64,000 bases of DNA, taken from Kluyvera sp047971185 (GTDB lineage: Bacteria > Pseudomonadota > Gammaproteobacteria > Enterobacterales > Enterobacteriaceae). The number at the start of each line of letters is the position of its first letter. The stretch's first letter is position 1. The stretch lies in NCBI RefSeq assembly GCF_047971185.1, contig NZ_JBKDZH010000049.1, forward strand, positions 1 to 64,000, given 5' to 3'. Position numbers and translations under genes: made by a program. The notes below the pieces were generated by a model that saw only the letters and a list, made by a program, of their open reading frames with translations, ran no database searches and was not told the origin of the DNA. This document shows positions 7,921-15,493 of the stretch, piece by piece.

Positions 7921-8145
7921 CTAATCCTTGTTGTAACGGCTTGGCCAGATTGATGCAGGTTCTGTATTGAGCGCATCAGCGATGATGCGCTCCCCTTTTG
8001 GATATGATCTTGCCAGTGCATTTTTCAGCGTATCGGGTTTCAGTCCGGCACTGACGGAAAGGTAACGCATTGTGAAACCACACTTATGAAGCGCGGCAAC
8101 AATGTCAATGCGATGCCAGTCACGCTGTCCTTCATTTCTTTGCAT
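7921..8145 (-). CDS. ner: Ner-like early-promoter regulator
   Basis: 74 residues with the Ner/SfsB-type helix-turn-helix: DIVAALHKCGFTMRYLS, then LKPDTLKNALAR, ending in the characteristic ASIWPSRY. Ner is a small Cro-like protein that shuts down early and repressor transcription. First gene of the leftward early operon; its stop lies 4 bases before the transposase start. Confidence 0.85.
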   Translation of the reverse strand: MQRNEGQRDWHRIDIVAALHKCGFTMRYLSVSAGLKPDTLKNALARSYPKGERIIADALNTEPASIWPSRYNKD

Positions 8146-8165
8146 CTTTCGATTACCCTAAAAAG

Positions 8166-8207
8166 TTATCCATGCGGATAATCCGCACGGGTTATCCGTT
8201 GGGATAA
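8166..8207. promoter_or_regulatory. Tandem palindromic operators between ner and repressor
   Basis: Two 16-bp sites share identical arms, TTATCC-N4-GGATAA, at 8166-8181 and 8192-8207, with starts 26 bp apart. The intervening GGATAATCC repeats the half-site. They lie in the divergent control region between ner and the repressor gene. They are the best candidates for repressor and/or Ner binding, and would control both the early and the repressor promoters. Confidence 0.7.
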
Positions 8208-8325
8208 GTATTGATCCACATTGAGCACAAGTAAAGAAAAAAACACAACATAGTTTGTTTCTTTGAGTTTTTGATGTGCCTGTGTGAGCTTCAAATTCAA
8301 AATCAATTAGTTAATGGGAATAGCA

Positions 8326-8955
8326 ATGCAAGAACATAAAAACAAAAAACTTTCTTTGGAGTCCCTTGAAAAAGAAAGCATTTCAGAGAGATTGAGGGTG
8401 CTCATTGGCTCTAGAACTGTTCGTGCAGCAGCCGAAGAGTGGGGGTTACCGTTTTCCACATTAAACAACTACCTTACAAGAGGAACTGAGCCGCCACTCA
8501 ATGTGGCATTAAGAATTGCCAAGATTGAAAACGTACCGGTTGAATGGCTTGCCGAAGGTATAATTTTCGTAGAGGAGGTGCACAAGGGGTCTAGCGTTGA
8601 AAACCTTCAAAATCGCCTTATTGAAGAAGGTTATGAAGGCGTTAGCCTGGCCTTTACAGCAACGCCCGCTACATCTATTGATGGAGCGATCTCATCCGCA
8701 TGGTCTTTGATTTTTGACTCGCTGGATGCTGAAGAGCGTTATGAACTCGTGCATTTATTTTTCAGGATTGGCGCTAGAGGTGTTCTTCAAAATCTGAAGG
8801 GGCTGGAAGCTAATGATAAGACGTGGTCAAACCTCAGTGAATCTGAAAAAGAACGCTTGATTCGACTTCATGAGCAGTTGAAAAAAGGGCCACCTGAGGA
8901 TGATAGCAGCGTAGCCGAGGCTGACCTGTCCAGTAAAAACCAGAAGGCCGGCTAA
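8326..8955 (+). CDS. Mu-like phage repressor (c protein analogue)
   Basis: 209 residues from the ATG at 8326, which has GGGA 6 bases upstream; an ATG at 8314 would add 4 residues but lacks a binding site. The helix-turn-helix is VRAAAEEWGLPFSTLNNYL, followed by a helix PLNVALRIAKIENVPVEWLA typical of phage CI/Mu-type repressors. The C-terminal part is acidic and hydrophilic (KKGPPEDDSSVAEADL) and could be a protease-sensitive tail of the kind that tunes Mu repressor stability. Divergent from ner and pointing to the phage end, as in Mu. Confidence 0.75.
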   Translation: MQEHKNKKLSLESLEKESISERLRVLIGSRTVRAAAEEWGLPFSTLNNYLTRGTEPPLNVALRIAKIENVPVEWLAEGIIFVEEVHKGSSVENLQNRLIEEGYEGVSLAFTATPATSIDGAISSAWSLIFDSLDAEERYELVHLFFRIGARGVLQNLKGLEANDKTWSNLSESEKERLIRLHEQLKKGPPEDDSSVAEADLSSKNQKAG

Positions 8956-8984
8956 ATTATTCATATGAACAACTTAACCGGCCT
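8945..8984 (+). terminator. Hairpin at the end of the repressor gene
   Basis: AGGCCGGCTAA (8945-8955), which includes the repressor stop codon, pairs with TTAACCGGCCT (8974-8984) with one wobble. There is no T run, so it may be Rho-independent only weakly, or a stabilising 3' hairpin. Confidence 0.45.
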
Positions 8985-9333
8985 GATTGACGTTGTGAGT
9001 TGACTCTAATCAAACCGTGCTACCCCACGATCAAGGCAGTACCTAACGATTACAAAAAGCTTCCAAATGGTACCAAGCAAGTTACACAATTAATGATATT
9101 TAAACGCTGTATGAAGCCATTAAATACTGTGTATTAGCGTTACAGTTTTATGTGTCATAAGTATGCAAGCGCTCGGCGGTGATCTAATTTTGACAATGAA
9201 CAATCCGTCGCAGCACACAAACAAGCATATTGCCGCCAAGCCTTAATTCGCCTGACTTTGTCCCACCAGATCCCGCTTTCTTTCACCTGTTCCCGGATTC
9301 GTTCCGATGTTCACTACATAACTGTCACCTTAC
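8985..9333. other. Non-coding stretch at the phage end
   Basis: No convincing gene on either strand. The phage terminus and its transposase-binding sites are expected here. The minus strand read from 9334 begins TGTAAGGTGACAGTTATG, compatible with the TG end rule. I did not find clearly repeated end sites. Confidence 0.4.
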
Positions 9334-9417
9334 ATCCAGTCGATTGCCGATGGTCGTCTGTATCAGGCCAAGCAGGGGGGGCGTAACCGGGTATGCGCTG
9401 AAGACCCCGCGACGTAG
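9334..9417 (+). pseudogene. dgcQ: C-terminal remnant of a GGDEF diguanylate cyclase, probably dgcQ
   Basis: In frame from 9334 to the TAG at 9415-9417 the sequence reads IADGRLYQAKQGGRNRV plus a short tail. This is the invariant end of GGDEF domains (ADxxLYxAKxxGRNRV). Immediately upstream the frame is stopped and unrelated. In E. coli, dgcQ (yedQ) lies beyond yedP on the far side of dsrA, in the same relative orientation. The simplest reading is that the prophage split dgcQ, leaving its last 27 codons here; yedP is absent from this spot. Confidence 0.7.
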
Positions 9418-9597
9418 ACAAAAGATAAAATCATAAATTTAGCTTATGGATAAGCTTGATGATCAGATAAATCTCAAAAAAAAGAGGGGTGGCAGGCGAC
9501 AGCGTAAATTGCCATCTGCTTGATTTAACTCGATGTTATCAAAACAAGTCAGGAAGCATGACTACGAAGTCATACATATTTATTAGGTGAATAATTC

Positions 9598-9624
9598 TTG
9601 TCATTCAACATAAACAACGATAAT
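9598..9624 (+). promoter_or_regulatory. Promoter of dsrA
   Basis: TTGTCA (9598-9603) and GATAAT (9619-9624) with a 15-base spacer. The -10 box lies 6 bases before the expected DsrA 5' end at 9631. E. coli dsrA transcription is raised at low temperature through this promoter. Confidence 0.6.
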
Positions 9625-9630
9625 GTTTCA

Positions 9631-9719
9631 TCCACGTCAGGTTTCCTGATGTAACGAATATTTCAATGCTTCTTGCTTCGGCAAGGTTGATCCCGACGCA
9701 GACGTGTCGGGATTTTTTT
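9631..9719 (+). ncRNA. dsrA: DsrA small RNA
   Basis: About 89 bases that align along their length with E. coli DsrA: a first hairpin with TTTCCTG and GTAACGAAT, then TGCTTCTTGCTT, and a terminal ATCCCGAC/GTCGGGAT stem followed by seven T. DsrA is an Hfq-dependent RNA that activates rpoS translation and represses hns. Loop bases differ from E. coli, but the rpoS-pairing core is kept. It sits convergent to yodD, as in E. coli. Confidence 0.9.
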
Positions 9720-9723
9720 GCCT

Positions 9724-9933
9724 CTAGCGCGTCACCTCAGTCACGCTGAAGTCATGGACGTCCAGCTCGAAGGCTTCCGCCAGCTCACGCCAGGTATGGT
9801 ATTCACGACCGTCGACGCTCACGTGGTGAGGGTCGCTCGACGAACGGTGAATTTCGCTTTCGCTGATTTCGTTGATGGCCGCCAGCAGCGCATCGACGTT
9901 GACCCCGCGAGGGTCGATCGCTGATTTCATCAC
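9724..9933 (-). CDS. yodD: YodD, peroxide/acid stress-associated small protein
   Basis: 69 residues, strongly resembling E. coli YodD (75). The block VDALLAAINEISESE and the stretch YHTWRELAEAFELDVHDFSV are shared; the N-terminus is shorter. Cytosolic and acidic. In E. coli its expression rises in stress and biofilm, but the molecular role is unknown. Two adjacent ATGs (9933, 9930) are possible starts. Confidence 0.85.
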   Translation of the reverse strand: MMKSAIDPRGVNVDALLAAINEISESEIHRSSSDPHHVSVDGREYHTWRELAEAFELDVHDFSVTEVTR

Positions 9934-10102
9934 AGATACCCTTTTTACCGCTCCCTGTATAAGTATACATTCAGCGCATAATGTTGCTCATTTTTTGTTC
10001 AATTTCTACGATTGGTGGATATTTCGCCGGTTGGTCCGCGGAGCCGCTGTCAGCACGCCTATTTTGTTCTACACTGGGAAAAACCAATCAGGAGAGGCGT
10101 TT

Positions 10103-10291
10103 ATGCAAGTTAACGATCGTGTGACGGTCAAGACCGATGGGGGGCCGCGTCGCTCCGGCGTGGTACTGGCCATTGAACAGTTCAATGAAGGGACGATGTA
10201 TCTGGTGGCGCTGGAAGATTATCCGCTGGGCATCTGGTTCTTCAACGAAGCGGGCCACCCTGATGGGATTTTTGTTGAGAAAAGCGAATAG
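10103..10291 (+). CDS. dsrB: DsrB small protein
   Basis: 62 residues, the E. coli length, with VNDRVTVKTDGGPRR, then YLVALEDYPLGIWFFNE and GIFVEK. The ATG has an AGGAGAGG site 8 bases upstream. In E. coli, DsrB expression depends on RpoS and is influenced by DsrA; its function is unknown. The protein looks like a small beta-barrel fold. Convergent with rcsA. Confidence 0.9.
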   Translation: MQVNDRVTVKTDGGPRRSGVVLAIEQFNEGTMYLVALEDYPLGIWFFNEAGHPDGIFVEKSE

Positions 10292-10302
10292 CCATCAATC
10301 AT

Positions 10303-10324
10303 CTGGCGGTAACCCTACCGCCAG
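10303..10324. terminator. Bidirectional hairpin between dsrB and rcsA
   Basis: CTGGCGGTA (10303-10311) and TACCGCCAG (10316-10324) form a 9-bp perfect stem with an ACCC loop between the convergent ends of dsrB and rcsA. Only a short TTT follows on the plus strand. Confidence 0.65.
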
Positions 10325-10343
10325 TTTCCCTGCTGTGGATGCC

Positions 10344-10967
10344 CTAGCGCATATTGACGAAAATGCCGGAGGTGACGTTTTCTGCCAGGCGCACAACATG
10401 ATAGATAACCTGTTTGTTATGCGTTTTAATTTTCTTCTTAATATTACCCTTATGTGACGATACGGTTTTGGCTTTAATATTCATCTGATCTGAAATCTGA
10501 ATCGTGCCTTGTCCTGACATCCACATTTTTAACATGCTTGATTCTGTCCTGCTCAATGACAGAGTAGACATATTAGTTTGCTTTACGTCAGATTTTTCTT
10601 TTTTCAGATAATTCCCCAGAATGCTGTCCAGGGTTTCCGGTTTTATCGATTTGGAGCTTATTAGCAGATTACTCCGCACCATCAGGTATTCGTCAAAATG
10701 AATATTGGCAATTGCCATAAAAACAATGAATAAAGTCCTGGGATGTTGATTAATGATCTGCTTGATATGCAGGCTACTCTGCACGTCATGGATGAAGCAG
10801 TCCTCATTAATGAACACGACAGATGGACGGCGAGACGCACAAAGTTCAGTAAGTCCTTCTACGCTCTCAACATTGTCAATATCTCTTTTTTTTACTCCAC
10901 GACTGGCCAGGTATCCGGTTAACCCTAGCCGCGTATAACTGCATAGATCCATAATAATCGTTGACAT
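10344..10967 (-). CDS. rcsA: RcsA, auxiliary activator of the Rcs phosphorelay
   Basis: 207 residues, the RcsA length. An atypical receiver-like N-terminal domain (about 1-120) lacks the phosphorylation site. It is followed by a LuxR-type helix-turn-helix: LSRTESSMLKMWMSGQGTI, then MNIKAKTVSSHKGNIKKKI. RcsA pairs with RcsB to activate capsule (colanic acid) genes and its own gene and to repress flhDC. It is normally unstable owing to Lon. An RcsAB box lies about 250 bases upstream. Confidence 0.95.
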   Translation of the reverse strand: MSTIIMDLCSYTRLGLTGYLASRGVKKRDIDNVESVEGLTELCASRRPSVVFINEDCFIHDVQSSLHIKQIINQHPRTLFIVFMAIANIHFDEYLMVRSNLLISSKSIKPETLDSILGNYLKKEKSDVKQTNMSTLSLSRTESSMLKMWMSGQGTIQISDQMNIKAKTVSSHKGNIKKKIKTHNKQVIYHVVRLAENVTSGIFVNMR

Positions 10968-11216
10968 GGCATACCCTCACTCAATGCGTAACGATAATTA
11001 ACCCATTACCCCTCGAACTTCATCGTCGCAATGAACCTAATGAAAATAAAATAATTGAGAATGAAGACGATCAGGCGGCATCAACTATCCCGTAAAGTTA
11101 CGTATAATTTGCCAGGAATCATCTCAAAGTAAAGTAAATGTTAGGTTATGTGAAAGACGTAAAAACAAATAACCCGCGCCAGCGATATGCTGGTAGATGT
11201 TTTTGCGATTTTACTT

Positions 11217-11230
11217 TAGGAATTTCCTTA
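11217..11230 (-). promoter_or_regulatory. RcsAB box upstream of rcsA
   Basis: On the minus strand this reads TAAGGAAATTCCTA, close to the RcsAB consensus TaAGaatatTCctA and nearly palindromic. It lies upstream of rcsA, as the autoactivation site does in E. coli and Klebsiella. It is also just 3' of fliR, within the shared gap. Confidence 0.75.
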
Positions 11231-11247
11231 TAATAACCAGGAAAGTA

Positions 11248-12042
11248 CTATGGAGAATTTATACGTGGTAACTCACTGATAATATCAGCTAATAGATCAA
11301 AAATTTCGCTAAATAAGTGTTCGCAGAAGGGGGCGACCAGCGGCATTAATGCCGCCATCAGCAGAATGCCGACGGTCAGGGTAATGGGAAAGCCGATAAC
11401 AAACACCGACAGCTGCGGAGTCATACGGTTCAGCATCCCGAGCGCGAGGTTAACCGTCAGCAGCAGCGTGATGATCGGCAGAGCGAGCATCAACCCGTTG
11501 AGGAAAATCATCCCGCCCGCGCGGGTCAGCGCCAGAAACGCGTTGCTGTTAATCGGCTCACCGCCAATCGGCAGGGTGTGGAAGGTGTCCACCAGCAGCG
11601 AAATCAGCCACAGGTGGCCGTTGAACACCAGGAACAGCAGCATCGCCAGCATATCCAGAATGCGCGCCAGTACCGGCATGTTGAGGTTGCTGCCCGGGTC
11701 GACAAAGGTGGCGAACGACAGCCCCATTTGCAGGCCGATAATTTCGCCGCAGGTCCGCACGGCGGCAAAGGCAAACTGCATGGTAAAGCCCAGCGCGATG
11801 CCGATCAGAATCTGTTGCAGCGCCAGCCATAAGGCGCCTGCGGAGAAGATGCTCACTTCCACCGGCGGCAGCGAGGGGGCAATCACCACGGTGATGACGA
11901 TCCCCAGGCCCACCTTCACCCGTTTAGGAACGGAGCGTTCGCTGAGGATCGGCGCGGTGGTAATCAGCGCCAGCACGCGCAGCAGCGGCCAGAAGTAGAG
12001 GCCGAGCCAGGAAACCCACTGGTCGCTGGTGACGTGCAGCAT
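11248..12042 (-). CDS. fliR: FliR, flagellar export gate protein
   Basis: 264 residues with several hydrophobic segments (WLGLYFWPLLRVLALITTAP at the N-terminus, then LWLISLLVDTFHTLP). Part of the FliPQR core of the type III flagellar export gate in the inner membrane. Last gene of fliLMNOPQR, 5 bases after fliQ. Usual length and order, nothing odd. Confidence 0.95.
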   Translation of the reverse strand: MLHVTSDQWVSWLGLYFWPLLRVLALITTAPILSERSVPKRVKVGLGIVITVVIAPSLPPVEVSIFSAGALWLALQQILIGIALGFTMQFAFAAVRTCGEIIGLQMGLSFATFVDPGSNLNMPVLARILDMLAMLLFLVFNGHLWLISLLVDTFHTLPIGGEPINSNAFLALTRAGGMIFLNGLMLALPIITLLLTVNLALGMLNRMTPQLSVFVIGFPITLTVGILLMAALMPLVAPFCEHLFSEIFDLLADIISELPRINSP

Positions 12043-12047
12043 GGCGC

Positions 12048-12317
12048 TTAACCGATGATATAGGGCAGGTTGTTAAACAACGTGCGCACGTAATCGAGCA
12101 GCAGATTCAGCATCCACGGCCCGGCGACAATAATCGCGATAAAAACGGCGATGATTTTGGGAATAAACGACAGGGTCATTTCGTTAATCTGCGTTGCTGC
12201 CTGCAGAATACTGATGATCAGACCGGTAACCAGCGACACCAGCAGCAGCGGGGCGGCCAGCGCCAGCGCCACCTTCATCGCCTCGGTGCCGATCATCATG
12301 ACGGATTCAGGGGTCAT
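12048..12317 (-). CDS. fliQ: FliQ, flagellar export gate protein
   Basis: 89 residues with two transmembrane helices (LALAAPLLLVSLVTGLIISI and IIAVFIAIIVAGPWMLNLLL) and the family segment QAATQINEMTLSFIPKI between them. It assembles with FliP and FliR in the export gate. Nine bases follow fliP. Confidence 0.95.
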   Translation of the reverse strand: MTPESVMMIGTEAMKVALALAAPLLLVSLVTGLIISILQAATQINEMTLSFIPKIIAVFIAIIVAGPWMLNLLLDYVRTLFNNLPYIIG

Positions 12318-12326
12318 CGGTGCTCC

Positions 12327-13064
12327 TTAACTGTAAAAACTTTGCGCCAGCGAACCGACCAGCAGCTGCCAACCGTCGACCAGCACAAACAGCATCAGCT
12401 TGAAGGGCAGGGCAATGGTGGCGGGCGGCACCATCATCATCCCGAGCGCCATCAACACGCTGGCGATCACCAGGTCGATAATCAGGAACGGAATGAAAAT
12501 GGTGAAACCAATCTGGAACGCGGTTTTCAGCTCGCTGGTGACGTAGGCGGGCAACAGAATGCGCATCGGCACCGCTTCCGGGCCCTGAATCGGCGCGCTG
12601 TTGGCGAGGCGGGCGAACAGCGCCAGGTCGGCTTCGCGCGTCTGGCGCAGCATAAATTCACGCAGCGGCTGCGCGCCTTTGTCCAGCGCCTCCTGCATGG
12701 TGATTTTGTCTTCGCTAAACGGCTGATAGGCGTCGGTATAAATTTTATCGATCACCGGCGACATGATGAAAAAGGTGAGGAACAGCGCCAGCCCCAGCAG
12801 CACCTGATTCGGCGGCGCGGACGGCGTGCCCAGCGCGTTACGCAGCAGGCCGAAAACGATGATGATGCGGGTAAAGCTGGTCATCATCAGCAGAATTGCC
12901 GGGATAAAGGTGAGCGAGGTGATAAACACCAGCGTCTGTACCGGCAGCGACCAGCTCTGTCCGCCGTTGGCCAGCGGCTGGCTGATCAAGCCCGGAAGCT
13001 GGGCAAAAGCAGAGGGTGAAAGCAAGAACAGCCCGCTCAGCGCAAGGGAATAAATACGGCGCAT
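12327..13064 (-). CDS. fliP: FliP, flagellar export gate protein
   Basis: 245 residues, the E. coli length. A cleavable signal peptide (MRRIYSLALSGLFLLSPSAF) is followed by transmembrane segments; typical family stretches are MMTSFTRIIIVFGLLRNALG and PPNQVLLGLALFLTFF. FliP5-FliQ4-FliR1 forms the export channel. The start codon overlaps the fliO stop by 1 base. Confidence 0.95.
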   Translation of the reverse strand: MRRIYSLALSGLFLLSPSAFAQLPGLISQPLANGGQSWSLPVQTLVFITSLTFIPAILLMMTSFTRIIIVFGLLRNALGTPSAPPNQVLLGLALFLTFFIMSPVIDKIYTDAYQPFSEDKITMQEALDKGAQPLREFMLRQTREADLALFARLANSAPIQGPEAVPMRILLPAYVTSELKTAFQIGFTIFIPFLIIDLVIASVLMALGMMMVPPATIALPFKLMLFVLVDGWQLLVGSLAQSFYS

Positions 13065-13501
13065 CAGGATCTCCCGGGACGCTTAAGCATGTTTTTCATC
13101 AGTGAAGCAAATTCCGGCGTGGCGGCCTGCGGCGGCTGGCTATCCTGCGGCGCGGGCGGCAGCGTATGCAGCAGCGTGACCTGCTGGGCGGTAACGCCGA
13201 GCACCAGTCGGGCATCCTCGACGTTGACAATCACCACCCGCTCGCGCGCCCCCAACGACGCGCTGGCGCTGACCTTCAGCGCGCTGCTGGACCGGCCCTG
13301 AACCGTGCCGGGCAGCACGCGTTTGACCACCCAGGCGGCGGCCAGAATCAGCACGATAATACCAAGCAGCGCGCCGCTCACCTGAATCAGCGGCGAGGTC
13401 ATCGGTTCATTGGCGTGCGCCACCGTGACCGGCGTGGCGGTGTGGCTGGCCGACGCTGCGTGCGACGGCGTCATAACGGGCGCGGAGTGGGTGGCGCTCA
13501 T
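13064..13501 (-). CDS. fliO: FliO, flagellar export gate assembly protein
   Basis: 145 residues, about 24 longer than E. coli FliO, with the extra length in an Ala/Thr/His-rich N-terminal tail. One transmembrane helix (LLGIIVLILAAAWVVKRVL) precedes the conserved cytoplasmic ASASLGARERVVIVNVEDAR. FliO promotes assembly of the FliP ring. One base after fliN. Confidence 0.92.
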   Translation of the reverse strand: MSATHSAPVMTPSHAASASHTATPVTVAHANEPMTSPLIQVSGALLGIIVLILAAAWVVKRVLPGTVQGRSSSALKVSASASLGARERVVIVNVEDARLVLGVTAQQVTLLHTLPPAPQDSQPPQAATPEFASLMKNMLKRPGRS

Positions 13502-13502
13502 A

Positions 13503-13916
13503 TCAGCGGCTCAGACGGCGCATACGTTCAGACGGCGTGATGATGTCGGTAATGCGCACGCCGTATTTATCGGCGACCACCACCACTTCACCTTGCGCAA
13601 TCAGGTAACCGTTGATCAGAATATCCAGCGGTTCGCCCGCCAGACCGTCCAGCGCCACCACCGAACCCTGCGTCAGGCGCAGCAGCTCCTTGATGGTCAT
13701 CCGCGTGCGGCCCAGCTCCACGGTCAGCTTGACCGGAATATCCATAATCAGATCGATATCCTGCAACGTCCCACTGACGTCACCGCCGCCCAGCTGCTGG
13801 AAAACCGCATCGGCGGCGCTTTTGCCGGAGGTGGATTTTTGCTCGTTCAGCGCTTCAGCCCACAGATCGTCCACGGATCCGCTGTTGTCATCGGGTGGAG
13901 TATTCATATCACTCAT
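13503..13916 (-). CDS. fliN: FliN, flagellar C-ring switch protein
   Basis: 137 residues, identical in length to E. coli FliN. The C-terminal SpoA domain is clear: VKLTVELGRTRMTIKELLRL, then GSVVALDGLAGEPLDILING. Forms the lower C-ring with FliM and binds FliH. ATGA overlap with fliM. Confidence 0.95.
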   Translation of the reverse strand: MSDMNTPPDDNSGSVDDLWAEALNEQKSTSGKSAADAVFQQLGGGDVSGTLQDIDLIMDIPVKLTVELGRTRMTIKELLRLTQGSVVALDGLAGEPLDILINGYLIAQGEVVVVADKYGVRITDIITPSERMRRLSR

Positions 13917-14917
13917 TTGGGCTGTTCCTCGTTCAGCGAATTCAAAATCGGGTTGATCAAATGTTCTACACGCAGCGCATACTGCCCGTTAACGGTGCCG
14001 TACTGGCTGGTTAATACCGGTACGCCGTCGACGTGGGCAATAATGCGATCGGGCTTGTCTATCGGCAGAACGTCACCGGGTTTAAGTTTGAGTATTTGTG
14101 ACAGTCGCAGCGAGATATCGGCGAAGTTCGCCACCAGTACCAGCTCGGAATGCTGCACCTGGCGTACCAGGTTTTCGCGCCAGTTCTGGTCCTCGTGGCG
14201 GGAGTTTTCCAGCGGCGGGTTCACCAGCAGCTCGCGCAGCGGCTCAATCATGCTGAACGGCAGGCAGATGTTAAATTCGCCGGTCAGGTTGCCAATTTCC
14301 ACGTGGAACGGGGTGTTAACCACAATATCGTTCGGCGAGGTGGTGATGTTGGTGAACTTCACCTGCATCTCTGAACGGACGTACTCCACCTCCAGCGGGT
14401 TAATCGCTTTCCAGGCATCGCTATAGCCTTCCAGCGCCAGCTTGAGCATGCGGTTAATCACTCGCTGCTCGGTGTGGGTGAATTCGCGGCCTTCCACCTT
14501 GGTCGGGAAACGGCCATCGCCGCCGAACAGGTTGTCCACCGCGATAAACACCAGGCTTGGCGAAAACACGACCAGCCCGGTACCGCGCAGCGGCTTCAGG
14601 TGAATCAGGTTGAGGTTAGTCGGCACCGGCAGGTTGCGGGCAAACTCGTGGTACGGCTGAATGCGAATGGCCCCCACGGTAATGTCCGGGCTGCGGCGCA
14701 GCAGGTTGAACAGCCCCATACGGAAGTGGCGGGCGAAACGCTCGTTGATAATCTCCAGCGCCTGCAGCCGTTCACGGACTACGCGGCGCTGGGTATTGGG
14801 GTCGTAGGGGCGAATGTCGTCTTCGCCCTTCGCGCCCGCCAGCGGTTCGCTCGCACTGTCGCTGTCGCCGTTTAACAGCGCGTCGATTTCGGCCTGAGAA
14901 AGAATACTGTCGCCCAT
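13913..14917 (-). CDS. fliM: FliM, flagellar C-ring switch protein
   Basis: 334 residues from the ATG that gives MGDSILSQAEIDALLNGD, the canonical N-terminus that binds phospho-CheY; a longer upstream reading is not expected. The middle domain shows ITVGAIRIQPYHEFARNLP, and a SpoA domain ends the protein. The start lies 4 bases after fliL. Confidence 0.96.
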   Translation of the reverse strand: MGDSILSQAEIDALLNGDSDSASEPLAGAKGEDDIRPYDPNTQRRVVRERLQALEIINERFARHFRMGLFNLLRRSPDITVGAIRIQPYHEFARNLPVPTNLNLIHLKPLRGTGLVVFSPSLVFIAVDNLFGGDGRFPTKVEGREFTHTEQRVINRMLKLALEGYSDAWKAINPLEVEYVRSEMQVKFTNITTSPNDIVVNTPFHVEIGNLTGEFNICLPFSMIEPLRELLVNPPLENSRHEDQNWRENLVRQVQHSELVLVANFADISLRLSQILKLKPGDVLPIDKPDRIIAHVDGVPVLTSQYGTVNGQYALRVEHLINPILNSLNEEQPK

Positions 14918-14921
14918 GGCT

Positions 14922-15389
14922 CTACCGCAGAATAAAGGCTGTGTACAGAACATCGGTGATGTCCTGTTTCGGCTGGCCGGCAATCAACGGCGCGCTCAGC
15001 GTCTCTTTAATATCGCTGGCGAGCTGCTTTTTACCGTCATCGGTCGCCAGCTTCGTGGCGTCCTGACGCGACAGCAGCAGTAACATACGGCTGCGCACTT
15101 CCGGCAGATAGTCGTTCAGACGGGCGCGGTCGGCTTCAGATTTCATACGCAGCGTGACGCCGACGTACAGCACGCGATCGGCATCGCCGAGGTTAACGGT
15201 AAAGGTATCCAGCGGGAAAAAGACCGGTGCGGCCGGCGGCGGCGCTTCTTTCGCGGCGGCCGGGGCGTTCTGATGCTCTGTACGCCAGTAGCTGTAGCCT
15301 GCGGTGGCGCAGGCGGCGAGCGTTACCAGCACCAAAAGTGGGATCCAGAGCGAGCGTTTGCTCTTTTTATTGATAGCGGTGTCAGTCAT
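14922..15389 (-). CDS. fliL: FliL, stator-associated flagellar protein
   Basis: 155 residues (E. coli 154). One N-terminal transmembrane helix (LWIPLLVLVTLAACATAGYS) and a periplasmic stomatin-like domain with FTVNLGDADRVLYVGVTLRM. FliL rings surround the MotAB stator and aid torque. First gene of the fliLMNOPQR operon; the 104 bases upstream should hold the FlhDC-dependent promoter, not resolved here. Confidence 0.95.
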   Translation of the reverse strand: MTDTAINKKSKRSLWIPLLVLVTLAACATAGYSYWRTEHQNAPAAAKEAPPPAAPVFFPLDTFTVNLGDADRVLYVGVTLRMKSEADRARLNDYLPEVRSRMLLLLSRQDATKLATDDGKKQLASDIKETLSAPLIAGQPKQDITDVLYTAFILR

Positions 15390-15493
15390 CTGATGCGGTC
15401 TTCCTTTTTACTACTGCTTATCCAATGATTATCCCGCCTCCCGCGCCGGTCAAAGCGTGGAAAAGACGGGAATAATCATGTTACCTCTGGCGT

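Larger units (their letters stand above)
1..9334 (-). mobile_element. Mu-like transposable prophage, early (left) end, partial
   Basis: The gene order repressor (opposite strand), Ner, DDE transposase A, AAA ATPase B, small early genes, Gam and GemA is that of phage Mu read from its left end, here running leftward. The late (head and tail) half must lie left of position 1. Genes are packed with short overlaps and lack the enteric-core look of the region beyond 9.6 kb. The terminus is not certain. Mu-type ends begin 5'-TG, and on the minus strand a TGTA end at 9334 would abut a broken GGDEF gene. No transposase-binding repeats were confirmed, so the boundary could lie anywhere from about 8990 to 9334. 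Confidence 0.85.

Noticed and set aside
9230..9436. 68-codon plus-strand frame at the phage end
   Set aside because: It runs across the dgcQ remnant in a different frame and has no protein-like pattern.
12342..13019. Long plus-strand frame opposite fliP (and similar long frames opposite fliF, fliG, fliI, livG)
   Set aside because: These are antisense shadows of high-G+C genes, rich in Gln, His and Arg, without ribosome binding sites or domain patterns.
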